Source: Serpens sp964410065 (GTDB taxonomy: Bacteria; Pseudomonadota; Gammaproteobacteria; Pseudomonadales; Pseudomonadaceae). From it: a stretch of 32,463 nt of DNA. Position 1 is the first letter of the stretch. Each line of letters opens with the position of its first letter. Under the pieces are notes generated by a model. The model was given only the letters and a program-made list of their open reading frames with translations. It ran no database searches and had not been told where the DNA came from. Both the position numbers and the translations under genes were made by a program. Of this stretch, positions 15,173 through 23,467 are shown piece by piece. The stretch covers positions 1 to 32,463 of the forward strand of contig CAYPFO010000037.1 of assembly GCA_964410065.1 (NCBI GenBank), in the 5' to 3' direction.

Positions 15173-15763
15173 TCAATCGCGTCTTACGGGCTGCGGGTTT
15201 TTCAGAAGGGAGCTGGCTATGTCCCTGCTTACTGCAGCCAGGGCCCGGTCATGGGCGGCGACCAGAGCTTCGGTATCGCTCGTTGCGATTGCCTCTCTGA
15301 CGACGGAGCGGCCTGTCCTCAGCAACTGGCCCTCGGTGTTGCGGATCGTCCATAGCACCTCCTGGCTCACCGCAATGCCGGGCGCCGACTCGAAGCGCAG
15401 GACATCTACCCCCACCTGATAATCGGCAGTCGTGGGATTTTGCGGATAGGCGGTCACCCGCGCGCCACTCAACAAGTGCGAGAGATTGGCGGCAATGACC
15501 TGGCCGATGCTGCTTTGTAGCGGCGCTGCCCAGCGCGTCTGGTCGAGGATGTCCACCCGGTTGGCATCGCGCCGCAGAACCAACTGCGGGCGATCCAGCA
15601 GATCGGGAACGGAAACCGCCCCCACGGCAACGCTGTAGTTCATGGCTGAGGGTGCCGGTTTGGCCTCGGCGACCGGGCTGAGGGTATAGAAATTTGTGGG
15701 TGGCGTGCCGCAGCCACCGGCCAGCGCCAGGCTGGCCACCAGAGGCAGAATCAGATGGTTCAC
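15173..15763 (-). CDS. pqiC: PqiC-type lipoprotein of the Pqi intermembrane transport system
   Basis: 196-residue outer-membrane-type lipoprotein. The signal peptide ends in the lipobox LAGGC (Cys19), followed by the family hallmark TNFYTLSP. The ABC-transporter auxiliary (DUF330/PqiC) fold is supported by VAVGAVSVPDLLDRPQLVLR, RWAAPLQSSIGQVIAANLSHLL, and YQVGVDVLRFES. PqiC forms an outer-membrane ring that docks the PqiB tunnel. It is the last gene of the reverse-strand operon, with its start overlapping the pqiB stop by four bases, which indicates translational coupling. Confidence 0.9.
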   Translation of the reverse strand: MNHLILPLVASLALAGGCGTPPTNFYTLSPVAEAKPAPSAMNYSVAVGAVSVPDLLDRPQLVLRRDANRVDILDQTRWAAPLQSSIGQVIAANLSHLLSGARVTAYPQNPTTADYQVGVDVLRFESAPGIAVSQEVLWTIRNTEGQLLRTGRSVVREAIATSDTEALVAAHDRALAAVSRDIASSLLKNPQPVRRD

Positions 15764-17373
15764 CGCTTGTCTCCCTTTTTGCCCCAGATCAGCGCCTCGG
15801 GATTGCTTTCGAGATAGTCGGTCAACGCCCGCAAGGACTTGGCGGTGCGCCCCAGTTCACGGATGGTTTCAAGTGTGTCCCGCTGCAGGGGCTTGTCTGC
15901 GGCCATCATGGTATTGGCCGTGTCCACCGCCTCGCGGGCTTCACTCAGGGCTGCGATCACTTCGGGTGTCACCTGAGTATCCAGCCGGTGCAGCAAGGAG
16001 CTGGCAGCCTGCAGGGTCTTGCGCAGGTCGGTGCTGATCGCTTCGAGGGGAAGTTTTTCTACCCGAGCGGCGAGGCCCTGCAGCGTCGCCTGCAATTCCT
16101 GCAGGCTACCCGGCGTGGTCGGGAGTTGGGGCGGGTTACTGTCCCAGCTGATCGAGGCCTCGGCTACATTGGGGAAGAAGTCGAGGGCGACGTAAAGCTG
16201 GCCGGTCAGCAGGTTGCCGCTGCGCATCTGGGCACGCAAGCCGTGGGCCACCATCTCCTCCAGGAACCGCTTGCGCTCCTCGTCGGTCAGTTTGACGTTG
16301 CCTTGTTCGTGGGAGCGCAGCCGTAGCCGCTCAGGGTAGAGGTTCACTTCTACCGGCATAACGATGCGCTGGTTCACGCCGTCCAGTTCCACCCCAATAT
16401 TTGACACCTCGCCGATGGAGATGCCACGAAAGTCCACGAGGGCGCCCGGTGACAGTCCTCGCAGGGATTCATCGAAGTACATGACCATCTTGATGACATC
16501 GCGCTCGGGATTGCGCAGGGCCTGCGCTCGGTCAGTGAACAGCTTGAAGTGGGTGTCGCCAGCGGCGACCGGGCGTTCGACAGCACCCTGCGGCGTCTCG
16601 AAGGCCACGCCGCCGAGGAGGATCGAGGTGAGGGATTGGGTGTTGATCTCGACGCCACTGGCGCCCAGCTTGACGTCCACCCCGCTGGCGTTCCAGAACC
16701 GCGTATTGTCGGTCACGAACTGGTCGTAGGGGGCGCTGACGAAAATGCGCAGGCTCATTCCCTGACCATTTTCGTCAAGCTGATAAGCCACCACCTGGCC
16801 GACCTGCAGACGGCGAAAGAAGATCGGCGAGCCCATGGCCAGGGAGCCCAAGTCGTCACTGCGCAGGATGAATTCCTTGCCCGGCGTATCCACTTGAATA
16901 ACCGGAGGTGTCTCCAGCGCAGTGAAGGCCTTTTGTTCCTGGGTAGATTTGCCCACACCGACGCCGATAAAGGCGCCGGACAGAACGGTGCCGAGCCCCG
17001 ATACACTACCTCCGGTAATGCGCGGTTTGACCAGCCAGAACGTGGTGTCCTCCACCAGGTGAGGCTCGAAGTCCTTGACCAGTTCCGCCGTGACCACCAC
17101 CTCCTTGAGATCATCGGACAGCGCCACGGTCATGACTCGGCCGATTTCCACATCTTTGTATTTAATCGCGGTTTTGCCGGCCTCCAGGCCTTCGGCATTC
17201 TGGAAAACGATGCTGATGACAGGACCTTGTTCGAGAATGGACTTTACCGCCAGCCAGCCGCCAATGAGCGCGGCCACCAAGGGGACCAGCCAGACCAGTT
17301 GCGGCTTCCAGCGCGACCTGGGGGTTGTCTCGGCCTCCGGTAGGGCGGACAGGTCGGGCGGGGAGTCAGGCAT
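15760..17373 (-). CDS. pqiB: intermembrane transport protein PqiB (MCE repeats)
   Basis: 537 residues. A single N-terminal transmembrane helix (about 22-47, LVWLVPLVAALIGGWLAVKSIL) anchors a periplasmic chain of three MlaD/MCE domains (about 50-145, 160-275 and 285-405; for example ISIVFQNAEGLEAGKTAIKYKDVEIGRV and LRGLSPGALVDFRGISIGEV), followed by a long helical coiled-coil region (about 425-530). In E. coli this protein forms a hexameric syringe-like tunnel carrying hydrophobic molecules, probably lipids, across the periplasm. Length matches E. coli PqiB. It overlaps the second pqiA by eight bases and pqiC by four. Confidence 0.95.
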   Translation of the reverse strand: MPDSPPDLSALPEAETTPRSRWKPQLVWLVPLVAALIGGWLAVKSILEQGPVISIVFQNAEGLEAGKTAIKYKDVEIGRVMTVALSDDLKEVVVTAELVKDFEPHLVEDTTFWLVKPRITGGSVSGLGTVLSGAFIGVGVGKSTQEQKAFTALETPPVIQVDTPGKEFILRSDDLGSLAMGSPIFFRRLQVGQVVAYQLDENGQGMSLRIFVSAPYDQFVTDNTRFWNASGVDVKLGASGVEINTQSLTSILLGGVAFETPQGAVERPVAAGDTHFKLFTDRAQALRNPERDVIKMVMYFDESLRGLSPGALVDFRGISIGEVSNIGVELDGVNQRIVMPVEVNLYPERLRLRSHEQGNVKLTDEERKRFLEEMVAHGLRAQMRSGNLLTGQLYVALDFFPNVAEASISWDSNPPQLPTTPGSLQELQATLQGLAARVEKLPLEAISTDLRKTLQAASSLLHRLDTQVTPEVIAALSEAREAVDTANTMMAADKPLQRDTLETIRELGRTAKSLRALTDYLESNPEALIWGKKGDKR

Positions 17374-17992
17374 TGTCGTTCTCCATGGAGTCCCAGATCA
17401 GGCGGGGATCAAAGCTCAGTGCCGCGAACAGCGTCAGCACCACCACGCCCCCGAAGGCCACAATTCCGAGGCCGGGGCGGATGGTTGCGAGGGCGTCGAG
17501 TTGCACCAGAGCCACGAGCAGGGTGACCACATACACATCGAGCATTGACCAGCGCCCCACCAGTTCCACCAGGCGATAAAGCCGGGTGCGCTGCACGGGC
17601 TGCCGGCGGGATCGCCGCTGCACCGAGAGTAGGAGCAGAACCAGAGCGAGAAGTTTGGCCAGTGGCACAAGAATGCTGGCGATGAACACCACCAGGGCCA
17701 GGTCCCACGAGCCGGAGCGCCACAGATAGACCACGCCACTGAGGATGGTGTCGTTCTGTGCGCCGAACAGTGAGCTGGTTTCCATGATGGGGAGTAAGTT
17801 GGCAGGGATATAAAGAATCGTCGCAGCGATCACGAAGGCCCAGGTGCGAGAGATGCTGTTCGGCTTGCGCCCATGCAAGAGGCTGCCGCAGCGAGGGCAG
17901 TGCGTGCCCCGGCCCAGGCGGGCAAGCAGGCCGCAACCATGACAGGTGGTCAGCCCCCACTGCGCAGCGCTCACAACTTTGCTCGCCTTCAT
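17366..17992 (-). CDS. pqiA: PqiA-like integral membrane protein, second half
   Basis: 208 residues. A zinc-ribbon-like CHGC...CPRC pair lies at about residues 18-39, followed by four hydrophobic helices (FVIAATILYIPANLLPIMET and others). This corresponds to the C-terminal half of E. coli PqiA, a single ~417-residue protein with two such repeats. In pseudomonads the two halves are commonly separate genes, so this is not a frameshift: both have their own ATG and zinc ribbon. Start overlaps the first half by four bases. It sits in the inner membrane as the partner of PqiB. Confidence 0.88.
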   Translation of the reverse strand: MKASKVVSAAQWGLTTCHGCGLLARLGRGTHCPRCGSLLHGRKPNSISRTWAFVIAATILYIPANLLPIMETSSLFGAQNDTILSGVVYLWRSGSWDLALVVFIASILVPLAKLLALVLLLLSVQRRSRRQPVQRTRLYRLVELVGRWSMLDVYVVTLLVALVQLDALATIRPGLGIVAFGGVVVLTLFAALSFDPRLIWDSMENDNA

Positions 17993-18603
17993 GGTGATGA
18001 CTCCAGGCGTACCCAGAGGGCGCGGGAATCAAAGCTGGAGGCGGCCGCAGCCATGAGCAGCATGACCGCGCCGAAAGACCACAGGGCTATGCCCGGCAGC
18101 ATTTGCGCCAGGTGAGCGAGCTTGACCAGTGACACCAGAATGCCAAGCACGAAGACCTCCAGCATGCCCCAGGGCTGAGCCAGGCGCAGGCTGCGAAAGA
18201 TCAAGCGGGCATAGGGCGGTCGACGTTTGAAGAACGCAGGCAGCAGCAAGTAGATCATGGCCAGCATTTGCGTCAGAGGCGCCAGAAAGGTGGTGATCAG
18301 CACAAGCCCGGCCACCATGGTCATATCGTGGCGATACATGGCCTGCGCAGCGCCCAGTAAGGTGGTCTGGATAAAGTCGCCACTGATTTTGAGGCTGACG
18401 ATGGGGAAGACATTGGCCAGCACAAAGAGGATCAATGCGCCGAGGATGCAGGCCAGTGCGCGCTCATTGCCGTATGGATGATGGCGCAAGAGGGTGGCGC
18501 CACAGCGTTGGCAACGCGCCGTTCCCCCTCGGGGCAGCCGGGGTTCGCGTTGCAGGAGGTCACATTCGTGACAGGCGACCAGGACTCCCCCGGCGATGCT
18601 CAT
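17989..18603 (-). CDS. pqiA: PqiA-like integral membrane protein, first half
   Basis: 204 residues beginning with a zinc-ribbon-like CHEC...CQRC pair (about residues 11-35), then four hydrophobic helices (ACILGALILFVLANVFPIVSL, MVAGLVLITTFLAPLTQMLAMIYLLL, MLEVFVLGILVSLVKLA, ALWSFGAVMLLMAAAA). First gene of the pqiAABC operon; AGGAG lies a few bases before its ATG. Known Pqi systems respond to redox-cycling agents and envelope stress through SoxS or RpoS in enterobacteria; the regulator here is not evident. Confidence 0.9.
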   Translation of the reverse strand: MSIAGGVLVACHECDLLQREPRLPRGGTARCQRCGATLLRHHPYGNERALACILGALILFVLANVFPIVSLKISGDFIQTTLLGAAQAMYRHDMTMVAGLVLITTFLAPLTQMLAMIYLLLPAFFKRRPPYARLIFRSLRLAQPWGMLEVFVLGILVSLVKLAHLAQMLPGIALWSFGAVMLLMAAAASSFDSRALWVRLESSP

Positions 18604-18929
18604 AGCCGTTCTTCTCCTGGATCGCTCCGAATGGTCGCGTCGGCTGCCATCAACGTGCGGCCCTGGAAAACAGGTTCTGACCTCAGTCTAGCGGAGCTTG
18701 AAGCAAGCCTAGTCGCTTGACGTTGCGCGATATTGCCGATGGTCGGTTGAGTGGGCGGGCAACGGAGGATGTTGGCGCTTTTGTTGGTTATCGATCAGGG
18801 AACCGCGACCTATGCCTACCAGTCGTCGCTAGTCGCCATTGCCGCATACAACTCGTGATGGTCTTGCGGGTCAAAACCGACAGTCGAGCTACGCGTCAAC
18901 CTCCAAGGGTATGCAGGGATGCCTTGCCT
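18604..18929. other. divergent intergenic region, pqi / arabinosyl operon
   Basis: 326 bases between the divergent pqiA and UbiA-type genes. It must hold the promoters of both operons, but no clear -35/-10 pair, operator palindrome or hairpin stands out. The UbiA frame is open upstream to about 18717, but that extension lacks family resemblance and a ribosome-binding site, so I treat it as non-coding. Confidence 0.5.
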
Positions 18930-19802
18930 ATGTGGCCTTTTATAAAGCTGGTTCGCCCTCATCAATACCTCAAAAACGGCTTCGTTCTATTGGGGCCGTT
19001 ATTCGCCCATCAATGGGATCTACTCACCCTTTCTCATGCGGTTCTGGCTTTTCTGGCGTTCTGTTGTATGGCCAGTGCGGTCTACGCCCTCAATGACCTC
19101 ATGGATATCGAGGCAGACCGGGCTCATCCGGTGAAGTGCTTTCGCCCTCTGCCCAGCGGGGACATGACGCTGGTGGCGGCCAAGCAGCTGCTGGTTGGGC
19201 TGGTCGTCGCCTCAGTGGTTTTTTCGCTCCTGGCCAGTAGCAAGGTGACGCTGTTCGTGACGACCTACTTCGTCATCAATATCTTCTATTCCCGCCACCT
19301 CAAGCACATTGTGATCCTCGACGTATTCCTGATTTCCTCCGGCTTCATGCTGCGCATCCTGGCCGGCACCGTGGGCTTGGGTATCACTCCATCGGCCTGG
19401 TTGCTGCTATGCGGACTCATGGTGACGCTGTTTCTGGGGTTCGCCAAACGGCGTGCAGAGCTGCTGATGCTGGAGGCCAGCGACGGTGTCAACAACGGCC
19501 ACACGCGTCGTGTGCTTGATGACTACAGTTCCGGGATGCTGGAGCAGTTCATCGCGGTGACTGCTGCGTGCTCGATTCTCTCGTATGGGCTTTATACGGT
19601 CTCCCCGCAAACCGTGGCCATTCACGGCAGTGACGAGCTGATCTACACGCTACCCTTCGTGGTCTACGGCATCTTCCGTTACCTGTATCTGCTCCATCGC
19701 CGGGCCAAGGGCAACGATACGGCCAGGGATCTGGTGCAGGATCGCCACCTGCTGATGACGCTGGTCGCTTGGATAGCGACCACGCTGTGGGTGCTCAAAT
19801 GA
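18930..19802 (+). CDS. UbiA-family polyprenyl-phosphate phosphoribosyltransferase (DPPR synthase-like)
   Basis: 290 residues, about eight to nine transmembrane helices. The start at ATG 18930 (MWPFIKLVRPHQYLKN) fits the family, with AGGGA ten bases upstream. Key motifs match mycobacterial Rv3806c: RPHQYLKN, ASAVYALNDLMDIEADRAHP (N55, D56, D59, D63; the NDxxDxxxD metal/diphosphate site), and CFRPLPSG. That enzyme joins 5-phosphoribosyl pyrophosphate to a polyprenyl phosphate, the first step of decaprenyl-phosphoryl-arabinose synthesis. The same assignment is supported by downstream DprE1- and DprE2-like genes. The stop overlaps the next start (ATGA). Quinone prenyltransferase is the alternative, but the context and motif variant argue against it. 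Confidence 0.85.
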   Translation: MWPFIKLVRPHQYLKNGFVLLGPLFAHQWDLLTLSHAVLAFLAFCCMASAVYALNDLMDIEADRAHPVKCFRPLPSGDMTLVAAKQLLVGLVVASVVFSLLASSKVTLFVTTYFVINIFYSRHLKHIVILDVFLISSGFMLRILAGTVGLGITPSAWLLLCGLMVTLFLGFAKRRAELLMLEASDGVNNGHTRRVLDDYSSGMLEQFIAVTAACSILSYGLYTVSPQTVAIHGSDELIYTLPFVVYGIFRYLYLLHRRAKGNDTARDLVQDRHLLMTLVAWIATTLWVLK

Positions 19803-20770
19803 TCCCGGTAGTGAACTACCTGGACGGCTGGCGACTGCGAGCGCTGGTTCTTTCCATCGTGGCGGCAGCTGCCGGCTACCTGGCATTTTCCCTATGGGGA
19901 GGGTGGCGGGATGTGGTCGCCGCATTCGTGCAAATCGGTCTGCTCGGCACGTTGGTAACCCTGAGCCTGTCATTGGTGAACTATGGGCTGCGTTTTGTCC
20001 GCTGGCAGCTTTACCTCACGGAGCTGGGCCATACCGTAGCCTGGCCGCTGAGCCTGCGGATCTATCTGAGTGGCTTTGCTCTGACCACCACACCCGGCAA
20101 GGCGGGGGAAGTCTTCCGTGGAGTGCTCCTCAAACAGCGCGGTGTGCCGTTCCCGGTGACATTCGCCGCCTTCATCAGCGAGCGGCTTTCCGATCTCGTC
20201 GCCATCGTGCTGCTCACCCTGCCAGGGCTCGCCGAGTTTCCCCAGGCGCGAGGCATCGTGCTCGCTGGCGCGCTCGGCATCGTCGTGGTGCTGGCCTGCC
20301 TGTCGAGTACCTCATTGCTGGAGCGACTGCACCGCTGGGCTTCAGCCCATCAGGGCAAACTGCGTGCCCTCGTGGCGCATGCCAGCGAGATGCTGGTGCG
20401 TGCGCGTTGTTGCCATCGTCCAGGTCTGCTGGGTGTGACCATCGTTATCAGCGTGGTCGCCTGGGGCGCTGAGGCGCTAGCCTTCTACTGGATCTTGGGT
20501 TGGCTGGGTGCCGACATCTCACTGTCGTTCGCAATTTTCGTCTATGCGCTGTCGATGCTGGCCGGAGCCCTGAGTTTTATGCCGGGTGGCCTGGGCGGTG
20601 CCGAAGCGGTGATGGTTTCGCTGCTGGTCCTCAAGGGGATGACCCTGCCCGCGGCTATCGCAGCAACCGTGTCTATCCGCCTGGCGACGCTCTGGTTTGC
20701 TGTGCTGATCGGTCTGCTGGCCCTGATCCGCAGCCGCCATGGTGAAGGCATGTCGGAAGAAATCGCATGA
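19799..20770 (+). CDS. LPG-synthase-TM-like membrane protein, candidate lipid-linked pentose flippase
   Basis: 323 residues with eight or so transmembrane helices and the pattern of the lysylphosphatidylglycerol synthase TM/flippase (UPF0104) family: LVNYGLRFVRWQLYL, LSGFALTTTPGKAGEVFRGVLLK, FAAFISERLSDL, MLAGALSFMPGGLGGAEAVMVSLLV. No soluble synthase domain is attached, so only the membrane part is present. ATG at 19799 overlaps the UbiA stop and is preferred over an upstream TTG. Lying between the first and second enzymes of a polyprenyl-phospho-arabinose pathway, it may flip the finished lipid-linked sugar to the periplasm; this is inference. Confidence 0.8.
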   Translation: MIPVVNYLDGWRLRALVLSIVAAAAGYLAFSLWGGWRDVVAAFVQIGLLGTLVTLSLSLVNYGLRFVRWQLYLTELGHTVAWPLSLRIYLSGFALTTTPGKAGEVFRGVLLKQRGVPFPVTFAAFISERLSDLVAIVLLTLPGLAEFPQARGIVLAGALGIVVVLACLSSTSLLERLHRWASAHQGKLRALVAHASEMLVRARCCHRPGLLGVTIVISVVAWGAEALAFYWILGWLGADISLSFAIFVYALSMLAGALSFMPGGLGGAEAVMVSLLVLKGMTLPAAIAATVSIRLATLWFAVLIGLLALIRSRHGEGMSEEIA

Positions 20771-22068
20771 CCGCCCCTCGCTCCTGGAACCGGCTGCCGT
20801 GTGTGACGCCCAGCGCGGTGCATACGCTTACCCAGCGCACAGCCAGCGTGCCGGATAACCTGCCAAGACCGCTGCTGGCCTACGGCAACGGGCGCAGCTA
20901 CGGCGATGTATGCCTGACCGAGCATGGCACGCTGCTGTTGACCCGCGGTCTCGATCGTTTCATCGAATTCGACCCGCAGCATGGGGTGCTGCGCTGTGAG
21001 GCCGGCGTCACCCTGGCCGAGATTCTCGCCTTGGTGGTACCTCAAGGCTGGTTCCTGGCCAGTACGCCAGGCACGCGCCTGGCCACGGTTGGCGGCGCCG
21101 CGGCCAACGACGTACATGGCAAGAACCATCATGCCGTGGGCAGCTTCGGGCATCACGTTCGCGCCCTCGAGCTGTGGCGAAGCGATGGCAGCGTCATCGA
21201 GTGTCGGCCCGAGGATAATCAGGGCTGGTTCCGGGCGACCATCGGTGGGCTGGGCCTGACGGGGCTGATTCGCTGGGTTGAGCTTCAACTGATGCCGATC
21301 CGCAATCCCTGGATGTGGGTCGAGTCGCAGCGCTTCGCTAACCTCGACGAGTTCTGGCCGCTCAATCGTTGTGCCGAGACCCGCTGGCCCTACACCGTGG
21401 CTTGGATTGACTGCCTGGCCAAGGGCAGGGCCAGGGGCCGGGGTATCTTGATCGTCGGCCAGCACGCTGCTGCACAGCCGCACTTGCAGGCGTTCAAGGA
21501 AGGGGGCAAGCGGGTTCCCTTCGAGTTGCCATTCTCCCTGGTCAATGGCGTGAGCCTGCGCGCCTTCAACGCCCTCTATTACCGTCAGCAGGTAAAGCCT
21601 GAGGGCGCACTGAGCCACTATGTGCCGCACTTCTACCCCCTCGATACCATTCAGAACTGGAACCGTATCTATGGCCGGCGTGGCTTCTATCAATATCAGT
21701 GCGTGATCCCGCCCCACGAAGCAGAAGATGTTATCGCTGCGCTGTTGGAAACCATCGCCAGGCGTGGGGAAGGCTCGTTTCTCGCCGTGCTAAAAACCTT
21801 CGGGCACACGCCTTCGCTGGGCATGCTGTCGTTCCCCCGTCCTGGCACAACGCTCGCTCTGGACTTTCCCAATCGGGGCGATAAGACCCTGCGCCTGCTG
21901 GAGGAGCTGGACGCCATTGTGCGTGAGGCGGATGGTGCCCTTTATCCCGGCAAGGATGCACGCATGCCGGCGAGCCTGTTCCAGTCCGGTTATCCCCAGT
22001 GGGAAACCTTCAGCGATTACGTCGATCCGGGCTTTTCTTCCCGATTCTGGCAGCGAGTGACCGCATGA
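20767..22068 (+). CDS. DprE1-like FAD-dependent decaprenylphosphoryl-ribose 2'-oxidase
   Basis: 433 residues. The FAD-binding PCMH domain (about 15-185) shows YGNGRSYGDVCL, FDPQHGVLRCEAGVTLAEIL and TPGTRLATVGGAAANDVHGKNHH; the C-terminal ALO-like domain (about 190-433) ends LYPGKDARMPASLF. In mycobacteria DprE1 oxidises the 2'-OH of polyprenyl-phosphoryl-ribose to a keto intermediate. The active-site Lys of DprE1 (K418) aligns with Lys396. The residue aligning with Cys387, the covalent target of benzothiazinones, is Ala364 (context LALDFP). Start and stop both overlap neighbours by four bases. Other ALO-type sugar oxidases are possible, but the full pathway context favours DprE1. Confidence 0.88.
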   Translation: MTAPRSWNRLPCVTPSAVHTLTQRTASVPDNLPRPLLAYGNGRSYGDVCLTEHGTLLLTRGLDRFIEFDPQHGVLRCEAGVTLAEILALVVPQGWFLASTPGTRLATVGGAAANDVHGKNHHAVGSFGHHVRALELWRSDGSVIECRPEDNQGWFRATIGGLGLTGLIRWVELQLMPIRNPWMWVESQRFANLDEFWPLNRCAETRWPYTVAWIDCLAKGRARGRGILIVGQHAAAQPHLQAFKEGGKRVPFELPFSLVNGVSLRAFNALYYRQQVKPEGALSHYVPHFYPLDTIQNWNRIYGRRGFYQYQCVIPPHEAEDVIAALLETIARRGEGSFLAVLKTFGHTPSLGMLSFPRPGTTLALDFPNRGDKTLRLLEELDAIVREADGALYPGKDARMPASLFQSGYPQWETFSDYVDPGFSSRFWQRVTA

Positions 22069-22820
22069 ACTCACTTAACCGGGTGATTATCTTCGGTGCG
22101 ACCTCCGCTATTGCTGAGCAGACCGCTCGCCAACTGGTCGCCCAGGGCGCCTCCCTCTACTGCGTGGGGCGCAACAGTGAAAGACTCGAAGCGCTCCTGG
22201 ATGACCTGCGTGTGCGGGCCGGTGATCATCAGCGCATCGACGGGGCTGTCGCCGACTTGACCGATTACGGTCAGCATGCTCAATTAATTGATGCCGCCGA
22301 ACACCTACTGGGTGGCCTGGACGGCGTGCTGATTGCACACGGCACTCTGCCCGACCAACAGGCCTGTCAGGCGAATGCCACCAGGACTCGTCAAGAGATC
22401 GAGACCAACGCGCTGAGCGTGATCAGCCTGCTGACACTGCTCGCTAACCGGTTCGAGCAGCAACAGCGCGGCGTGATTGCGGTGATCAGCTCAGTAGCCG
22501 GCGACCGGGGGCGGCAAAGCAATTACGTCTACGGCGCCGCGAAGGGCATGGTCACGCTGTTCCTACAGGGGCTCCGCAACCGCCTTGCCAAGGCCAATGT
22601 GGACGTGGTGACGATCAAGCCCGGCTTTGTCGATACTCCGATGACTGCCGACGTGGACAAGTCCGGTCCGCTGTGGGCCAAACCAGAGCAGATCGCCAAA
22701 GGCATCATCGAGGCCATGCAGAACGGCAAGGGTGAGGTGTACCTGCCGTGGTTCTGGTGGGGAATCATGCTGATCATCAGGCGTATCCCCGAAACGCTCT
22801 TCAAGCGAATGTCGCTATGA
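22065..22820 (+). CDS. DprE2-like short-chain dehydrogenase
   Basis: 251 residues with a Rossmann fold: GATSAIAEQTARQL (residues 11-24) for NAD(P)H, VGRNSERL, IAHGTLPDQ, ISSVAGDRGRQ and the catalytic pair Tyr156-Lys160 (YGAAK). GATSAIA followed by this organisation matches DprE2, which reduces the keto intermediate from DprE1 to give polyprenyl-phosphoryl-arabinose. The ATG at 22065 overlaps the DprE1-like stop; the longer frame lacks a good start. The C-terminus is hydrophobic (WFWWGIMLIIRRIP), fitting membrane association with its lipid substrate. Overlaps the next gene by four bases. Confidence 0.87.
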   Translation: MNSLNRVIIFGATSAIAEQTARQLVAQGASLYCVGRNSERLEALLDDLRVRAGDHQRIDGAVADLTDYGQHAQLIDAAEHLLGGLDGVLIAHGTLPDQQACQANATRTRQEIETNALSVISLLTLLANRFEQQQRGVIAVISSVAGDRGRQSNYVYGAAKGMVTLFLQGLRNRLAKANVDVVTIKPGFVDTPMTADVDKSGPLWAKPEQIAKGIIEAMQNGKGEVYLPWFWWGIMLIIRRIPETLFKRMSL

Positions 22821-23464
22821 GCCAGCGTCCCGGTTCCGATGCCCGGCCCGTGGCGTTCTTCGACTTCGACGGCACGTTGACGACCGGCGATACGCTGATG
22901 CCGTTTCTTAAGTATGTAGTCGGCAGGCGCCTCTATTACACCAAGCTGGCCCTGGTCAGTCCCGTGCTGGCAGCCTACTTCGCCAAGCTGCTACCCAACG
23001 ACATCGCCAAGCAGATAGTGCTCAAGCATTACCTGGCGGGTTACCACATCGATGAACTTTACGCATTGGGGCAGCGGTTCAGTGAGGAGGTGATTCCTGC
23101 CATGTTGCAGCCAGAAGGGATGGAGCGCCTGCGATGGCATCAGGAGCAAGGCCATGACTGTGTACTGGTCAGTGCTTCGATGGACGTTTATTTGAATGCC
23201 TGGGCCAGGCGTGAGCATTTCTCGGAAGTTATAAGCACTGCGCTAGAGACGGACGCGGATGGCCATGTGACCGGAAGAATCCAAGGTGAGAATTGCCACG
23301 GCCGGGAAAAGCTGAGAAGGGTCCTTGTATGGCGTGATTGCAGGAACCCCTTGGAGACCTTCGCCTACGGCGATACCTCGGGAGATCTCCCCTTGGTTGC
23401 TTTCGTAGACAAGGGTTATATGTGGGAAAAATCCCGAAAGATTTTTTTGTTACTTAAAGACTGA
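22817..23464 (+). CDS. HAD-IB family phosphatase
   Basis: 215 residues. Motif I is FFDFDGTLTTGDT (nucleophile Asp16, Asp18), motif II VLVSASMDVYL, and motif III YGDTSGDLPLV: a SerB-like HAD subfamily IB hydrolase. A helical cap lies between about 25 and 100. In this operon it is the best candidate to remove the 5'-phosphate from polyprenyl-phosphoryl-5-phosphoribose before epimerisation. In mycobacteria the proposed enzyme for that step, Rv3807c, belongs to a different (PAP2-type) family, so this would be a replacement. ATG at 22817 overlaps the SDR stop. Confidence 0.85.
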   Translation: MSQRPGSDARPVAFFDFDGTLTTGDTLMPFLKYVVGRRLYYTKLALVSPVLAAYFAKLLPNDIAKQIVLKHYLAGYHIDELYALGQRFSEEVIPAMLQPEGMERLRWHQEQGHDCVLVSASMDVYLNAWARREHFSEVISTALETDADGHVTGRIQGENCHGREKLRRVLVWRDCRNPLETFAYGDTSGDLPLVAFVDKGYMWEKSRKIFLLLKD

Positions 23465-23467
23465 GAA

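Noticed and set aside
17366..18603. Split pqiA as a frameshifted gene
   Set aside because: Each half has its own ATG, zinc-ribbon Cys pairs and four helices, with a normal ATGA overlap; separate halves are common in pseudomonads.
18717..18929. N-terminal extension of the UbiA-type enzyme (about 71 residues)
   Set aside because: The extension would start at TTG, is basic and unlike any membrane enzyme leader, and the family begins at the ATG at 18930.
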